Shown here: positions 50,018 to 60,815 of the stretch, one piece after another | How the letters are laid out: every line of letters starts with the position of its first letter | Position numbering within the stretch: the first letter of the stretch is position 1 | Source: an uncultured Eubacteriales bacterium | GTDB taxonomy: Bacteria; Bacillota; Clostridia; Peptostreptococcales; Anaerovoracaceae | Direction: 5' to 3' | Assembly: GCA_902786355.1 (NCBI GenBank) | Contig: CADABZ010000012.1 | Span: 38,308-102,307 of the forward strand | Length of the DNA: 64,000 bases | Notes under the pieces: generated by a model | The model's input: only the letters and a program-made list of their open reading frames with translations | The model's database searches: none | Told to the model about the DNA's origin: nothing | Position numbers and translations under genes: made by a program

Positions 50018-50129
50018 TCATTTCAGGGTACTCACCCTGATGTGACTGAGATGTGATCTTATGCAGGGCAGCAGTCCTGCTGAGATATAAAAATGAGGAA
50101 TCTTCGATCCCTCAGGAAAGGAGAAATCA

Positions 50130-50555
50130 ATGGCAAAGAAGATCGACGGCTACATCAAGCTTCAGATCCCTGCCGGCGGAGCAACACCTGCACCTCCAGT
50201 CGGACCTGCACTCGGACAGAAGAGCGTTAACATCATGGACTTCTGCAAGCAGTTCAACGCAAAGACTCAGGATCAGCAGGGAATGATCATTCCTGTAGTA
50301 ATCACAGTTTACACAGACAGATCGTTCACATTCGTATGCAAGACACCACCGGCTGCAGTTCTTATCAAGAAAGCAGCAGGAATCGAGCATGCTTCCGGAA
50401 CACCTAACAAAGTTAAGGTTGCTTCCATCACACTCGCACAGGTAGAAGAGATCGCTAAGACAAAGATGCCGGATCTCAATGCAGCATCCCTCGAGGCCGC
50501 AATGGATATGGTCAAGGGTACAGCTCGCAGCATGGGAGTAACGGTAACTGAGTAA
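50130..50555 (+). CDS. rplK: 50S ribosomal protein L11
   Basis: A 141-residue uL11. [21 protein letters not shown] at 9-29 (read as [17 protein letters not shown]) is the signature of the N-terminal domain, followed by [10 protein letters not shown]. The C-terminal rRNA-binding domain ends [12 protein letters not shown]. It forms the GTPase-associated centre with L10 and L7/L12. An AGGAAAGGAG site precedes ATG 50130. It lies 45 bases before rplA. Confidence 0.97.
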   Translation: MAKKIDGYIKLQIPAGGATPAPPVGPALGQKSVNIMDFCKQFNAKTQDQQGMIIPVVITVYTDRSFTFVCKTPPAAVLIKKAAGIEHASGTPNKVKVASITLAQVEEIAKTKMPDLNAASLEAAMDMVKGTARSMGVTVTE

Positions 50556-50600
50556 TGACGTGGGAGGCATTATGCCGCATGCACCACAAGGAGGATTTTA

Positions 50601-51296
50601 ATGAAAAGATCAAAGAGATACGCAGAGCTTGCAAAGACTTATGATAAGCACGAGCTCGTAGACGTAGCAACTGCAGTAAAGCAGATCAAGAGCTTTGACA
50701 ATGCAAAGTTCGACGAAACAGTTGAGATGCATTTCCGCCTTGGAGTAGACGGAAGACACGCAGATCAGCAGGTAAGAGGCGCTATGGTACTTCCTCACGG
50801 AACAGGTAAGACCAAGAAAGTCCTTGTTTTCGCAAAGGGACCTAAGGCAGAGGAAGCACAGGCAGCAGGAGCTGACTACGTAGGCGCTGAAGATATGGCA
50901 GACAGGATCAAGAATGAGAACTGGTTCGAATTCGACGCAGTGGTCGCTACACCTGATATGATGGGTGTTGTAGGTCGTCTCGGTAAGATCCTCGGACCAA
51001 GAGGCCTTATGCCTAACCCTAAGTCCGGTACTGTAACAATGGACCTCACTAAGGCTCTTGAGGACATCAAGGCTGGTAAGGTTGAGTACAGACTTGACAA
51101 GGCTAACATCATTCACTGCATCATCGGCAAGAAGTCCTTCACAGAAGAGCAGCTTGTTGAGAATGCTAACGCTCTTATCCAGGCTATCGCTAAGGCTAAG
51201 CCGGCAGCAGCTAAGGGACAGTATTTCAAGAGCATCAGCATGGCAGCAACAATGAGCCCTGGTGTCAAGATCAACCCGGCAACAGTGATCCAGTAA
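50601..51296 (+). CDS. rplA: 50S ribosomal protein L1
   Basis: A 231-residue uL1. It begins [18 protein letters not shown] and has [27 protein letters not shown] in broken form near 44-70. [19 protein letters not shown] near 130 is the signature, and the end KINPATVIQ is typical. L1 forms the mobile stalk near the E site and represses its own operon by binding the messenger. AAGGAGG precedes the ATG. The following 179 bases contain the L10 leader. Confidence 0.97.
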   Translation: MKRSKRYAELAKTYDKHELVDVATAVKQIKSFDNAKFDETVEMHFRLGVDGRHADQQVRGAMVLPHGTGKTKKVLVFAKGPKAEEAQAAGADYVGAEDMADRIKNENWFEFDAVVATPDMMGVVGRLGKILGPRGLMPNPKSGTVTMDLTKALEDIKAGKVEYRLDKANIIHCIIGKKSFTEEQLVENANALIQAIAKAKPAAAKGQYFKSISMAATMSPGVKINPATVIQ

Positions 51297-51326
51297 AGGT
51301 TCACAACACACAATACAGAACATCCA

Positions 51327-51420
51327 ACCTGAGACAGCGGGTGCCTTAGGGCTTAATTTCCCGCCGAGGTACAATTCATAAATTGAACCTCGCAGTCTGC
51401 CTCAGATTGCGAGGTATTTT
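51327..51420 (+). promoter_or_regulatory. Ribosomal protein L10 leader with attenuator
   Basis: Three helices compete. First, an L10-binding arm pairs ACCT (51327-51330) with AGGT (51367-51370) and GCGGG (51337-51341) with CCCGC (51360-51364), enclosing a GAGACA internal loop. Second, an antiterminator: GAGGT-a-CAATT (51366-51376) pairs with AATTG-a-ACCTC (51381-51391). Third, a terminator: ACCTCGCA plus inner bases (51387-51399) pairs with its complement ending TGCGAGGT (51403-51415), then ATTTT. Excess L10 (with L7/L12) would hold the first arm, free the third and stop rplJL. The family is known; the pairing is read here directly. Confidence 0.8.
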
Positions 51421-51475
51421 GTACCTACAGAACTACACTATGAACGAAGGGATATCGTTCAGGAAAGGAGAACTA

Positions 51476-51970
51476 ATGTCTGTAGCAGCAAAACAGGCCA
51501 AGCAGGTCGTCATCGATGAAATCAAAGAGAAGTTTGAAAACGCATCTTCTGTAGTAGCCGTTGACTATCTGGGACTTACAGTAGAGGAAGCTGACAAAAT
51601 GAGAGCTGACCTCCGTAAGGAAGGCGTTAACTACACAGTTTACAAGAACACCCTCATCAAGAGAGCTATCGCCGGAACTGATTATGAAGCATTCGGTGAT
51701 GTACTCAAGGGTTCCACAGCTCTTGCATTCAGTGGTGATGACATCACAGCAGGCGCAAGAGTACTTGCTAAAGCCATCAAGGATTATAAGAAGATGGCAT
51801 TCAAGGGCGGAGTTGTTGAAGGCCAGGTATATGACAAAGCAATGGTCGAGGAATTCGCAACCATCCCTTCAAGAGAAGAGCTTATCGCAAGATTCATGGG
51901 CAGCATCCAGAGCCCGATGACAAAGCTCGCCCTCACCCTCAAAGCAATCGCAGAGAAGGAAGAGGCTTAA
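51476..51970 (+). CDS. rplJ: 50S ribosomal protein L10
   Basis: A 164-residue uL10. The N-terminal domain starts SVAAKQAKQVVIDEIKEKF, with VVAVDYLGLTVEEADKMRADLR near 27-48 and YTVYKNTLIKRA near 55. The C-terminal helix that carries L7/L12 dimers is LALTLKAIAEKEEA. ATG 51476 follows AGGAAAGGAG, so earlier in-frame codons in the leader are excluded. It is 63 bases before rplL. Confidence 0.96.
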   Translation: MSVAAKQAKQVVIDEIKEKFENASSVVAVDYLGLTVEEADKMRADLRKEGVNYTVYKNTLIKRAIAGTDYEAFGDVLKGSTALAFSGDDITAGARVLAKAIKDYKKMAFKGGVVEGQVYDKAMVEEFATIPSREELIARFMGSIQSPMTKLALTLKAIAEKEEA

Positions 51971-52033
51971 TTGCAGAAGTAAATTCACACACAGGCCGGA
52001 AGGCCGCATAGATTATCGAAAAGGAGAAAAACA

Positions 52034-52399
52034 ATGGATAAGACTCAGATCATTGAGGCTCTGAAGAGCATGACAATTCTTGAGATCAACGAGCTCGTAA
52101 AGGCTCTTGAGGAAGAGTTCGGCGTAAGCGCAGTAGCAGTAGCAGCACCTGCAGCAGGCGGCGCAGCAGCAGCAGAAGTAGAAGAGAAGACAGATTTCAA
52201 CGTAATCCTGAAGGAGATCGGTCAGGAAAAGATCAAGGTTATCAAGGCTGTAAGAGAAGCTACAGGTCTTGGACTGAAGGAAGCAAAGGCTCTCGTAGAC
52301 TCTGCACCTGCAGCAGTTAAGGAGAACGTTGAGGCTGCTGAAGCTAACGCTCTGAAGGAAGCACTTGAGGCTGTTGGCGCTGTAGTAGAGCTCCAGTAA
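52034..52399 (+). CDS. rplL: 50S ribosomal protein L7/L12
   Basis: A 121-residue bL12. The N-terminal dimerisation domain is [20 protein letters not shown], the Ala-rich hinge [18 protein letters not shown] lies at about 36-53, and the C-terminal factor-binding domain has [21 protein letters not shown] near 78-98. It recruits translation factors to the ribosome. It is the last gene before the long structured gap preceding rpoB. Confidence 0.97.
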   Translation: MDKTQIIEALKSMTILEINELVKALEEEFGVSAVAVAAPAAGGAAAAEVEEKTDFNVILKEIGQEKIKVIKAVREATGLGLKEAKALVDSAPAAVKENVEAAEANALKEALEAVGAVVELQ

Positions 52400-52732
52400 G
52401 TTTCTGTAATTTATCGCTCGCTGACTGCTTATGCAGTCCCGGCGTACGGCTCTCGCCTCGCGCCGGCAACGCAGCGGTACTAAGTTCTGACTTCGCCTGA
52501 TGGCTGAAGAAATCAAACATAAATTGGACCATGCGATATTGGCCCGAACCACGCAATAAAATGAGCCCCGGCATTCGAGGCTCATTTCGTGCGTCTGGCG
52601 GCTTCAAAAATCGCCAAAAAAATGCAAAAAAAGCCGGATAATCCTGCATTTTTGCAAAAACAATACGTAGACTGCTGCTTTTTCCTCAGGATGAGCAGCA
52701 CTGTTCAAGACAATTTACAAGGAGTGAAACAC
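52400..52732. other. Structured rplL-rpoB intergenic region (rpoB leader)
   Basis: This 333-base gap has no gene. It holds several inverted repeats: GACTGC-TTAT-GCAGTC near 52422-52437, CCGGCG...CGCCGG near 52439-52466, and AAATGAGCC (52559-52567) / GGCTCATTT (52579-52587), which is attenuator-like. Further on come GGCG/CGCC near 52598-52615 and TGCAAAAA (52623-52630) / TTTTTGCA (52649-52656). No clear internal promoter was found. An AAGGAGTG site precedes the rpoB ATG. In other bacteria this gap carries attenuators and processing sites that lower rpoBC expression relative to rplJL. Confidence 0.6.
52559..52590 (+). terminator. Attenuator-like hairpin before rpoB
   Basis: A perfect 9-bp stem (AAATGAGCC / GGCTCATTT) with an 11-base loop; the T tract is short and inside the stem, so partial termination is expected. 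Confidence 0.5.
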
Positions 52733-55700
52733 ATGCCACATCCAATAAAAGTTGGTAGAAAAGAGCGTATGTCTTTCTCTAAGATCCATGAGGTATGCGA
52801 AATGCCTAACCTCATTGATGTTCAGACCAAGTCATATAAGTGGTTCATGGAGGAAGGCCTCAGCGAGGTTCTCGAGGATGTATCGCCTATCCGCGATACT
52901 ACCAATACTCTCAGCCTTGAGTTTGCGGATTATCATTTCTCAGATACTCCTAAGTATGATCAGGAAGAGTGCAAGGAGAGAGACGCGACATATGCTACAT
53001 CCCTTACAGTCAAGGTCAGACTGATCAACCGCGAGACCGGTGAGATCAAAGAACAGGATGTTTTCATGGGAGATTTCCCTCTCATGACAGAAAAGGGTAC
53101 ATTCGTATACAACGGGGCAGAGAGAGCTATCGTTACTCAGATGGTACGTTCTCCGGGACCATATTTTGACGTTGCAACTGACAAATCCAACCAGAAGCTG
53201 TTCAGCTCACAGGTCATCCCTAACAGAGGAGCATGGCTTGAGTATGAGACAGATTCTCAGGGCATTCTGTATGTAAGAGTAGACAGAACAAGAAAGCAGC
53301 CTCTTACCTCTTTCCTCAGAGCATTGGGCATAATCGATCCTGACGCTCTTGCACTGAGCAGCAACGAGGACATCATCGCTATTTTCGGCGAAGACGAGAG
53401 ACTCATGAAGACCCTCGAGAAGGATACTACCAGAAACAGCGCTGAAGGACTCAGAGAGCTCTACAGAAGACTGAGACCTGGAGAACCTCCGACAGTTGAA
53501 AATGCAAGATCCATGCTTATGGCTCTTCTCTTCGATGAGAGAAGATATGACCTGGCTAAGGTCGGAAGATTCAAATACAACCGTAAGCTCGGACTCCACA
53601 ACAGACTCGTTGACACTGTCGCTGCAGAGGATATCATCGATCCTAACACAGGCGAGATCCTCGTTGAAAAAGACGGCGAGATCTCCCGCAGCATGGCTAT
53701 GGTCATCGAAGATGCAGGTGTTGAGTCAGTATATGTATACAGCAAGAATGAAGGTCATGAGGGTGTAACTACCAAGGTCATCGGAAATAACTTCGTTGAT
53801 CCTGCAAAATACATCGACATCGACCTTACACCATACAAGCTTTCCGAGAAGGTCTTCTATCCTGTTCTCATGGATATCATCGAGCAGGCAGACGGAGACG
53901 AGGATAAGCTGAAAGCAGCAATCGCCAACAGAAGAAAAGAGCTCAGCCCTAAGCACATCATCCTTGAGGATATCGTTGCTTCGGTAAGCTATTTCCTCAA
54001 CCTCAACTGCGGTATCGGCGACATCGATGACATCGACCATCTGAGCAACAGAAGACTCAAGACAGTCGGAGAACTCCTGCAGAACCAGTGCAGGATCGGT
54101 TTTGCCAGAATGGAGAAGACCATCAGAGAGAGAATGACTACTGAGAACTCGACTCCTCAGCAGCTCATCAACATCAGACCTGTAACAGCAGCGATCAAGG
54201 AATTCTTCGGATCATCACAGCTGTCACAGTTCATGGACCAGAACAATCCTCTTGCTGAGCTGACTCACAAGAGAAGACTGTCAGCTCTCGGACCTGGCGG
54301 ACTTTCAAGAGAAAGAGCCGGCATGGAGGTCAGAGACGTACACTATTCACATTACGGAAGGATGTGCCCTATCGAGACACCTGAAGGTCCTAACATCGGA
54401 CTTATCGGTTCCCTCACTACATACGGCATCATCAATGAGTACGGTTTTATCGAGACTCCTTACCGCAAGGTAGATAAGGAGACCGGTGTTGTAACTGACG
54501 AAGTACAGTACCTCGCTGCAGCTGATGAGGATCTTATGATCGTTGCACAGGCGAATGAGCCTCTTGACGAAGAAGGACACTTCCTCAACAACAAGGTTGC
54601 TGTAAGAGGCATCAAGGGTGAGATCACCATGGTATCGAAGAGTGAAGTCGATTACATGGACGTTTCCCCTAAGCAGGTAGTATCTGTTGCTACAGCCATG
54701 ATCCCGTTCCTTGAGAACGACGACGCTAACCGTGCCCTCATGGGATCCAACATGCAGAGACAGGCAGTTCCGCTGCTCGTCACTGAGGCTCCTTATGTCG
54801 GAACCGGTATCGAGTATAAGGCTGCATGCGACTCCGGCGCTGTTGTTCTCTGCAAGAGCGCAGGTACAGTTTCATACGTAGATGCTAACAAGGTCAGAGT
54901 TACAAGAGATGACAACGGCATGGTCGATGAGTACAGGATGCTCAAGTTCAAGCGTTCCAACCAGGGTACATGCATCAACCAGAGACCTATCGTCAGCTAT
55001 GGCGAGCATCTTGAAGCAGGGGAAGTCGTTGCTGACGGTCCATCCACCAATCTCGGAGAGATCTCACTCGGCAAGAACCTTCTCATCGGCTTCATGACAT
55101 GGGAAGGATATAACTACGAGGACGCTATCATCCTCAACGAAAGACTCCTCATGGACGACGTGCTCACATCCCTGCACATCGAGAAGCACGAGTGCGAGGC
55201 TAGAGACACCAAGCTCGGACCTGAAGAGATCACAAGAGACATTCCTAACCTTCCTGGCGAAATGCTCAAGGAGCTCGATGAGGAAGGTATCGTAAGAATC
55301 GGAGCAGAAGTCAAGTCCAACGATATCCTCGTAGGAAAGCTGACTCCGAAGAGCGAGACAGACCTCACACCGGAAGCAAGGATGCTCCGTGCTATCTTCG
55401 GTGAGAAGTCCAAGGAAGTAAGAGACACATCCCTCAAGCTGCCTCACGGCGAAGAGGGTATCGTAATCGATGTAAGAGTATTCGACAAGACCAACAGCAC
55501 AGAGCTGCCTCCTGGAGTCAACAAGATCGTAAGAGTCTATGTTGCAACCAAGAGAAAGATCAACGTCGGAGACAAGATGGCCGGACGTCACGGTAACAAG
55601 GGTGTTATCTCCAGGATCCTGCCTCAGGAAGACATGCCGTTCAAGGAAGACGGTGAGCCGCTGCAGGTAATGCTCAACCCTCTGGGCGTACCTTCACGAA

Positions 55701-56587
55701 TGAACGTAGGACAGGTACTTGAAGTACATCTCGGACTTGCTGCAAAGTCCAAGGGATGGTACATCTCAACACCGGTATTCGACGGCGCAAGCGAGAAGGA
55801 CGTAATCCAGCTTCTCAAGGAAGAGGGTTATTCAGAAACAGGTAAGCTGAGACTCAGAGACGGACGTACAGGCGAGTACTTTGACAGCCCTGTTACAGTC
55901 GGCTACATGTACATGCTCAAACTCCACCATCTGGTAGATGATAAGATCCACGCAAGATCGATCGGACCTTACTCACTCGTAACTCAGCAGCCTCTCGGAG
56001 GTAAAGCTCAGTTCGGCGGACAGAGATTCGGAGAGATGGAGGTATGGGCACTTGAGGCTTATGGTGCAGCATACACTCTCCAGGAGATCCTCACAGTCAA
56101 GTCCGACGATATCATCGGAAGAACCAAGACATATGAATCTATCATCAACGGCGTCAACATCCCTGAGCCTGGTATCCCTGAGTCCTTCAAGGTACTCATC
56201 AAGGAACTCCAGTCACTCGCTCTGGATATCAAGACAAAGGCCGGCGATGACAGCGAGATCAAGATCAGAGAGACTTCAGAATATGACGGAGCTCTGACAC
56301 TTGACAGAATGCTCAGCGAGACCGACAGGAAGGCTGAGAAAGAAAAGAGAGAGCATGAGCAGGACAGAGCTGCTGAAGAAGAAGCGGCACGCATCAATGC
56401 TGAAGAGGATGATGACGACATCATGTCCGATGATGATATCAGCGGACTGTCGGCATTCCTTGAGAGCATGGCAAAGTCGGCTGCAGCAAAAGAGCCTGAC
56501 AAGGATCTCACAGAAGCAGTAGAAATGGAAAGCCTCGATGAACTTGCAGAAGCAGAAGCAAACGAGTCTTTCGATGATGAGTTATAA
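52733..56587 (+). CDS. rpoB: DNA-directed RNA polymerase subunit beta
   Basis: A 1284-residue beta subunit from ATG 52733 ([18 protein letters not shown]). The rifampicin region reads [20 protein letters not shown] then [11 protein letters not shown], with Asp, His and Ser at the usual sensitive positions. [12 protein letters not shown] and [17 protein letters not shown]-like [17 protein letters not shown] near the end are standard. The last 90 or so residues form an unusually long acidic, low-complexity tail (many Glu, Asp, Ala; [13 protein letters not shown]) beyond the normal C-terminus. The start is chosen by family alignment and AAGGAG at 52720. It is 18 bases before rpoC. Confidence 0.97.
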   Translation: MPHPIKVGRKERMSFSKIHEVCEMPNLIDVQTKSYKWFMEEGLSEVLEDVSPIRDTTNTLSLEFADYHFSDTPKYDQEECKERDATYATSLTVKVRLINRETGEIKEQDVFMGDFPLMTEKGTFVYNGAERAIVTQMVRSPGPYFDVATDKSNQKLFSSQVIPNRGAWLEYETDSQGILYVRVDRTRKQPLTSFLRALGIIDPDALALSSNEDIIAIFGEDERLMKTLEKDTTRNSAEGLRELYRRLRPGEPPTVENARSMLMALLFDERRYDLAKVGRFKYNRKLGLHNRLVDTVAAEDIIDPNTGEILVEKDGEISRSMAMVIEDAGVESVYVYSKNEGHEGVTTKVIGNNFVDPAKYIDIDLTPYKLSEKVFYPVLMDIIEQADGDEDKLKAAIANRRKELSPKHIILEDIVASVSYFLNLNCGIGDIDDIDHLSNRRLKTVGELLQNQCRIGFARMEKTIRERMTTENSTPQQLINIRPVTAAIKEFFGSSQLSQFMDQNNPLAELTHKRRLSALGPGGLSRERAGMEVRDVHYSHYGRMCPIETPEGPNIGLIGSLTTYGIINEYGFIETPYRKVDKETGVVTDEVQYLAAADEDLMIVAQANEPLDEEGHFLNNKVAVRGIKGEITMVSKSEVDYMDVSPKQVVSVATAMIPFLENDDANRALMGSNMQRQAVPLLVTEAPYVGTGIEYKAACDSGAVVLCKSAGTVSYVDANKVRVTRDDNGMVDEYRMLKFKRSNQGTCINQRPIVSYGEHLEAGEVVADGPSTNLGEISLGKNLLIGFMTWEGYNYEDAIILNERLLMDDVLTSLHIEKHECEARDTKLGPEEITRDIPNLPGEMLKELDEEGIVRIGAEVKSNDILVGKLTPKSETDLTPEARMLRAIFGEKSKEVRDTSLKLPHGEEGIVIDVRVFDKTNSTELPPGVNKIVRVYVATKRKINVGDKMAGRHGNKGVISRILPQEDMPFKEDGEPLQVMLNPLGVPSRMNVGQVLEVHLGLAAKSKGWYISTPVFDGASEKDVIQLLKEEGYSETGKLRLRDGRTGEYFDSPVTVGYMYMLKLHHLVDDKIHARSIGPYSLVTQQPLGGKAQFGGQRFGEMEVWALEAYGAAYTLQEILTVKSDDIIGRTKTYESIINGVNIPEPGIPESFKVLIKELQSLALDIKTKAGDDSEIKIRETSEYDGALTLDRMLSETDRKAEKEKREHEQDRAAEEEAARINAEEDDDDIMSDDDISGLSAFLESMAKSAAAKEPDKDLTEAVEMESLDELAEAEANESFDDEL

Positions 56588-56604
56588 GAAAGGGAGGAAA
56601 TATT

Positions 56605-59600
56605 ATGATGACAGACAACAATCAGGATCTGAGAAATATTGAGTCCCTTCAGATCAGACTTGCAAGCACTGAGGAGATGCTGAGCTGGTCCCATGGCGAA
56701 GTTACAAAGCCAGAGACTATCAACTACAGATCCCTCAAGCCTGAGTTTGACGGACTTTTCTGCGAGAGAATCTTCGGACCTACCAAGGACTGGGTCTGCG
56801 GATGCGGCAAGTACAATAAGATCCGCTACAAGGGACTTATCTGCCCTTACTGCGGAGTTGAAGTTACCAAAGCCAAGGTCAGAAGAGAGAGAATGGGTCA
56901 TATCCAGCTCGTATCTCCTGTATCTCACATCTGGTACTTCAAGGGCATTCCTTCAAGGATAGGCCTTGTCCTCGACATGACACCTAAGGATCTGGAAAAA
57001 GTTCTGTACTTCGCTTCTTACGTAGTAACAGATCCGGGAGATACACCGTTCCAGTACAAGCAGGTCATCGAAGAGGATGAATACAACGAAGCTCGCGAGA
57101 TATACGGCAAGAGCTTCGAAGCAGGTATGGGTGCTGAAGCAATCAAGAAGCTGCTCTGCGACATCGATGTAGACCAGATGGCTGTCGATCTGAGAGAGCA
57201 GATGGCAACTGCCAGCGGACAGAAGAAGATCAGACTTGTCAAGATCCTCGAAGTTATCGAGGCCTTCAAGCAGTCAGGCAACAGACCTGAGTGGATGATC
57301 CTCGATGTCATTCCGGTCATTCCGCCGGAACTCAGACCTATGGTACAGCTCGACGGAGGCAGATTCGCAACATCCGACCTCAACGATCTGTACAGAAGAG
57401 TAATCAACAGAAACAACAGACTTAAGAAGCTGGGCGAGCTCGGAGCTCCTGACATCATCATCCGTAACGAGAAGAGAATGCTTCAGGAATCCGTCGATGC
57501 TCTTATCGATAACGGCAGAAGAGGCAGACCTGTACAGGGTGCCGGCGGCCGTAAGCTCAAGTCCCTCTCGGATATGCTCAAGGGTAAGCAGGGAAGATTC
57601 CGTCAGAACCTCCTCGGTAAGAGAGTTGACTTCTCCGGACGTTCCGTAATCGTAGTAGGACCGGACCTGAAGTTTTATCAGTGCGGACTTCCGAAGACAA
57701 TGGCTCTCGAGCTCTTCAAGCCTTTCATTATGAGAGAGCTGACAGAGAGAGAGATCGCTCAGAATACCAAGCAGGCAAGGCTGATGGTAGAGAGAGCTGA
57801 CACAGAAGTATGGGACGTTCTTGATTACATCATCAAGGATCACCCGGTTCTCCTCAACCGTGCCCCTACACTGCACAGACTCGGTATCCAGGCATTCGAG
57901 CCGGTACTCGTAGAAGGTAAAGCTATCAAGCTGCATCCGCTCGTATGTACAGCGTTCAACGCTGACTTCGACGGTGACCAGATGGCTGTTCACGTACCAC
58001 TGTCAGTTGAAGCTCAGGCTGAGGCAAGATTCCTCATGCTTTCAGTCAACAACATCCTCGCACCTAAGGATGGATCACCTATCACTATCCCGACACAGGA
58101 TATGATCCTCGGATCATACTACCTGACACATCCGGGCAGTGTTGAGAGAGGCCGTCCGGCTGAGAGAGGCGACGGAAAGTGCTTCGCAGACTATGATGAG
58201 ATGATCATGGCATACCAGACAGGTGTTGTCGGCATCCACGCAAGAGTCAAGGTACGCTGCCGTGCTTATGAAGGCGACCCTGGCAAGCTGGTAGAGTCCA
58301 CAGTCGGAAGATTTATCTTCAACAGAGGACTTCCTCAGGACCTCGGTTTCGTAGACAGAGAGAAGGATCCGTATTCACTCGAAGTTGACTTCCTCTGCGA
58401 GAAGAAGGCTCTCGGAAAGATCATTGCTGCATGCTTCAAGGTTCACGGCAATACTGAGACAGCCCTGATGCTCGACTACATCAAGGATACCGGATATCAC
58501 TACTCAACTGTCAGCGCAGTAACGATCAGTATCTCCGACATGGAGATCCCTGAGGCTAAGGCTGAGATCGTAGGCGAGGCAGAGAAGGAAGTAGATACAT
58601 ACGAAGCTCTCTACAAGCGCGGACTTATGTCCAACAAGGAGAGATATGACAAGGTAATCGCCACATGGAGAAAGGCTACATCCGATACAGCTGACGCTCT
58701 TATGGAAAACCTCGGCACGATGAACAATCTGTACATCATGGCTAATTCCGGAGCGAGAGGTAACAAATCCCAGATCAGCCAGATCGGAGGAATGAGAGGA
58801 CTTATGGCAAACGCTACAGGTCACACTGTAGAGATCCCTATCAAGTCCAATTTCCGTGAAGGTCTGTCCATACTGGAATACTTCATCTCTTCAAACGGAG
58901 CTCGTAAGGGACTTACAGATACAGCTCTGAGAACAGCTGACTCAGGTTATCTGACAAGAAGACTTGTAGATATCTCCCACAGCATCATCATCAATGAGCA
59001 GGACTGCGGTACAGAAGAAGGTATCGAGATCCGCGCATTTATGGATGGCAAGGAAGAGATCGAAAAACTCTGGCAGAGAATCGCAGGAAGATTCACCATG
59101 GAGGATGTTGTCGACCCTCAGAGCGGAGAGGTCATCATCGGAAAGAATGAATACATCACTGATGAGATCGCTCAGGACATCGAAAACCGCGGTATCAAAA
59201 CCGTAAAGATCAGATCGGCTATGACATGCCGTGCCAAGAGCGGACTCTGTGCTAAGTGCTATGGCAAGAACATGGCAACAGGCAGAATGGTTCTCCCTGG
59301 CGAGGCTGTCGGAATCATCGCAGCTCAGTCCATCGGTGAGCCGGGTACTCAGCTGACAATGAGAACATTCCATACTGGCGGTGTCGCAGGTTCCGACATC
59401 ACTCAGGGTCTCCCGAGAGTTGAGGAGCTGTTCGAGGCACGTAAGCCTAAGGGTCTCGCTGAGATCTGCGAAGGCGATGGTGTTGTAACAGCTATCGAGC
59501 CTAGAGAAGACAACAAGACAGACCTGATCGTAAGAGAAGAAGGCGGAGACAGAAACTATGTCATCCCGTTCGGAGCAAGGATCAATGTCGAAGTTGGTCA

Positions 59601-60273
59601 GAAAGTCAAGGCCGGTGACTCAATCACAAGAGGTCCTCTTGATCCTCATGACATCATGAGACTCAACGGAGTTCAGGGCGTATATGAGTATCTCCTCAGG
59701 GAGGTCCAGAGAGTATACAAGACTCAGGGTGTAGACATCAATGACAAACACGTTGAGATCATCGTAAGCCAGATGCTTTCCAAGTTCAAAGTTGAGAAGC
59801 CTGGTGACACAGGACTCCTCCCTGGCGGACAGTACTCAAGAAGAGAGCTCGAAGAAGCCAATGCCAAGGCTGAGGCTGAGGGCGGCGAACCGGCAACTGC
59901 CAACAGACAGCTGCTCGGTATCACTAAGGCGGCGCTTGCTACTTCATCATTCCTGTCGGCAGCGTCATTCCAGGAGACAACAAGAGTTCTGACAGATGCG
60001 TCCATCAAGGGCAAAACTGACAGACTGGAAGGCCTCAAGGAGAACGTCATGATAGGTAAGCTCATCCCGGCAGGTACCGGAATGAAGAGATACAGCGAGC
60101 TTGAGGTAGACTACGGTGCAAATGACTGGATGATGCATCCTGCTGAAGTTCCGAGGATCTATGAAGATGTTCCTTCGGAAGAAAACCAGGCAGCAGCAGA
60201 GACTGCTGATGCAGCCGAAACAGAGGCTGAAGAAAAGCCGACTGTTTACGGCGAGACATACATTCCTGAATAA
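56605..60273 (+). CDS. rpoC: DNA-directed RNA polymerase subunit beta'
   Basis: A 1222-residue beta' subunit. The N-terminal zinc finger is [20 protein letters not shown] in broken form near 65-85. The lid/rudder region has [20 protein letters not shown] near 330, the catalytic Mg site is [12 protein letters not shown] near 449, the second zinc site has [13 protein letters not shown] near 873, and [19 protein letters not shown] forms the trigger-loop region. The C-terminus has an acidic tail ([15 protein letters not shown]). AGGGAGG precedes ATG 56605. No L7Ae-type gene follows before rpsL, unlike in many relatives. Confidence 0.97.
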   Translation: MMTDNNQDLRNIESLQIRLASTEEMLSWSHGEVTKPETINYRSLKPEFDGLFCERIFGPTKDWVCGCGKYNKIRYKGLICPYCGVEVTKAKVRRERMGHIQLVSPVSHIWYFKGIPSRIGLVLDMTPKDLEKVLYFASYVVTDPGDTPFQYKQVIEEDEYNEAREIYGKSFEAGMGAEAIKKLLCDIDVDQMAVDLREQMATASGQKKIRLVKILEVIEAFKQSGNRPEWMILDVIPVIPPELRPMVQLDGGRFATSDLNDLYRRVINRNNRLKKLGELGAPDIIIRNEKRMLQESVDALIDNGRRGRPVQGAGGRKLKSLSDMLKGKQGRFRQNLLGKRVDFSGRSVIVVGPDLKFYQCGLPKTMALELFKPFIMRELTEREIAQNTKQARLMVERADTEVWDVLDYIIKDHPVLLNRAPTLHRLGIQAFEPVLVEGKAIKLHPLVCTAFNADFDGDQMAVHVPLSVEAQAEARFLMLSVNNILAPKDGSPITIPTQDMILGSYYLTHPGSVERGRPAERGDGKCFADYDEMIMAYQTGVVGIHARVKVRCRAYEGDPGKLVESTVGRFIFNRGLPQDLGFVDREKDPYSLEVDFLCEKKALGKIIAACFKVHGNTETALMLDYIKDTGYHYSTVSAVTISISDMEIPEAKAEIVGEAEKEVDTYEALYKRGLMSNKERYDKVIATWRKATSDTADALMENLGTMNNLYIMANSGARGNKSQISQIGGMRGLMANATGHTVEIPIKSNFREGLSILEYFISSNGARKGLTDTALRTADSGYLTRRLVDISHSIIINEQDCGTEEGIEIRAFMDGKEEIEKLWQRIAGRFTMEDVVDPQSGEVIIGKNEYITDEIAQDIENRGIKTVKIRSAMTCRAKSGLCAKCYGKNMATGRMVLPGEAVGIIAAQSIGEPGTQLTMRTFHTGGVAGSDITQGLPRVEELFEARKPKGLAEICEGDGVVTAIEPREDNKTDLIVREEGGDRNYVIPFGARINVEVGQKVKAGDSITRGPLDPHDIMRLNGVQGVYEYLLREVQRVYKTQGVDINDKHVEIIVSQMLSKFKVEKPGDTGLLPGGQYSRRELEEANAKAEAEGGEPATANRQLLGITKAALATSSFLSAASFQETTRVLTDASIKGKTDRLEGLKENVMIGKLIPAGTGMKRYSELEVDYGANDWMMHPAEVPRIYEDVPSEENQAAAETADAAETEAEEKPTVYGETYIPE

Positions 60274-60283
60274 TCAAAAAATG

Positions 60284-60323
60284 CTGGCAAAGTATTGACT
60301 TGTCAATGCTTTGCCAGTAAAAT
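60284..60323 (+). promoter_or_regulatory. Palindrome combined with the likely rpsL promoter
   Basis: Bases 60284-60317 are a 34-base near-perfect palindrome (CTGGCAAAG ... CTTTGCCAG outer arms, ATTGAC/GTCAAT inner arms, one T-G pair). The same DNA holds TTGACT (60295-60300), a 17-base spacer formed by the right arm, and TAAAAT (60318-60323). It can therefore act as a terminator-like hairpin for rpoC and as a promoter for rpsL-rpsG-fusA-tuf starting near 60330. Confidence 0.6.
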
Positions 60324-60395
60324 TATGAAGTTCGAGACTCTCGTTTGGAGAGGTACGAATGAATAATAAAAAATTTCAGAAGAAAGGAGAAAAGA

Positions 60396-60815
60396 ATGCC
60401 TACTATCAATCAGTTAGTACGTCAGGGAAGACAGAGCACTGTTAAGAAGTCAACAGCTCCTGCTCTCGGTAAGAACATGAACACACTTCGCAAGACTCTT
60501 ACCAACGTTAACTCCCCTCAGAAGAGAGGAGTCTGCGTAGCAGTTAAGACTGTTACTCCTAAGAAGCCTAATTCAGCCCTGAGAAAGGTAGCCAGAGTTC
60601 GTCTGACCAACGGAATGGAAGTTACAGCTTACATCCCTGGTATCGGACACAACCTGCAGGAGCACAGCGTTGTTCTTGTAAGAGGCGGCAGAGTTAAGGA
60701 CCTCCCTGGTGTAAGATATCACATCATCAGAGGAACACTCGATGCTTCCGGAGTTGCCAACAGAGGACAGGGCCGTTCGAAGTACGGTGCAAAGAGACCT
60801 AAGGTCAAGAAGTAA
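60396..60815 (+). CDS. rpsL: 30S ribosomal protein S12
   Basis: A 139-residue uS12, beginning [30 protein letters not shown] near 52-68 and [17 protein letters not shown] near 95 hold the Lys and Asp/Lys positions linked to streptomycin resistance, here in the wild-type state. The end is [28 protein letters not shown] precedes ATG 60396. It lies between the palindrome promoter and the 76-bp repeats. Confidence 0.97.
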   Translation: MPTINQLVRQGRQSTVKKSTAPALGKNMNTLRKTLTNVNSPQKRGVCVAVKTVTPKKPNSALRKVARVRLTNGMEVTAYIPGIGHNLQEHSVVLVRGGRVKDLPGVRYHIIRGTLDASGVANRGQGRSKYGAKRPKVKK

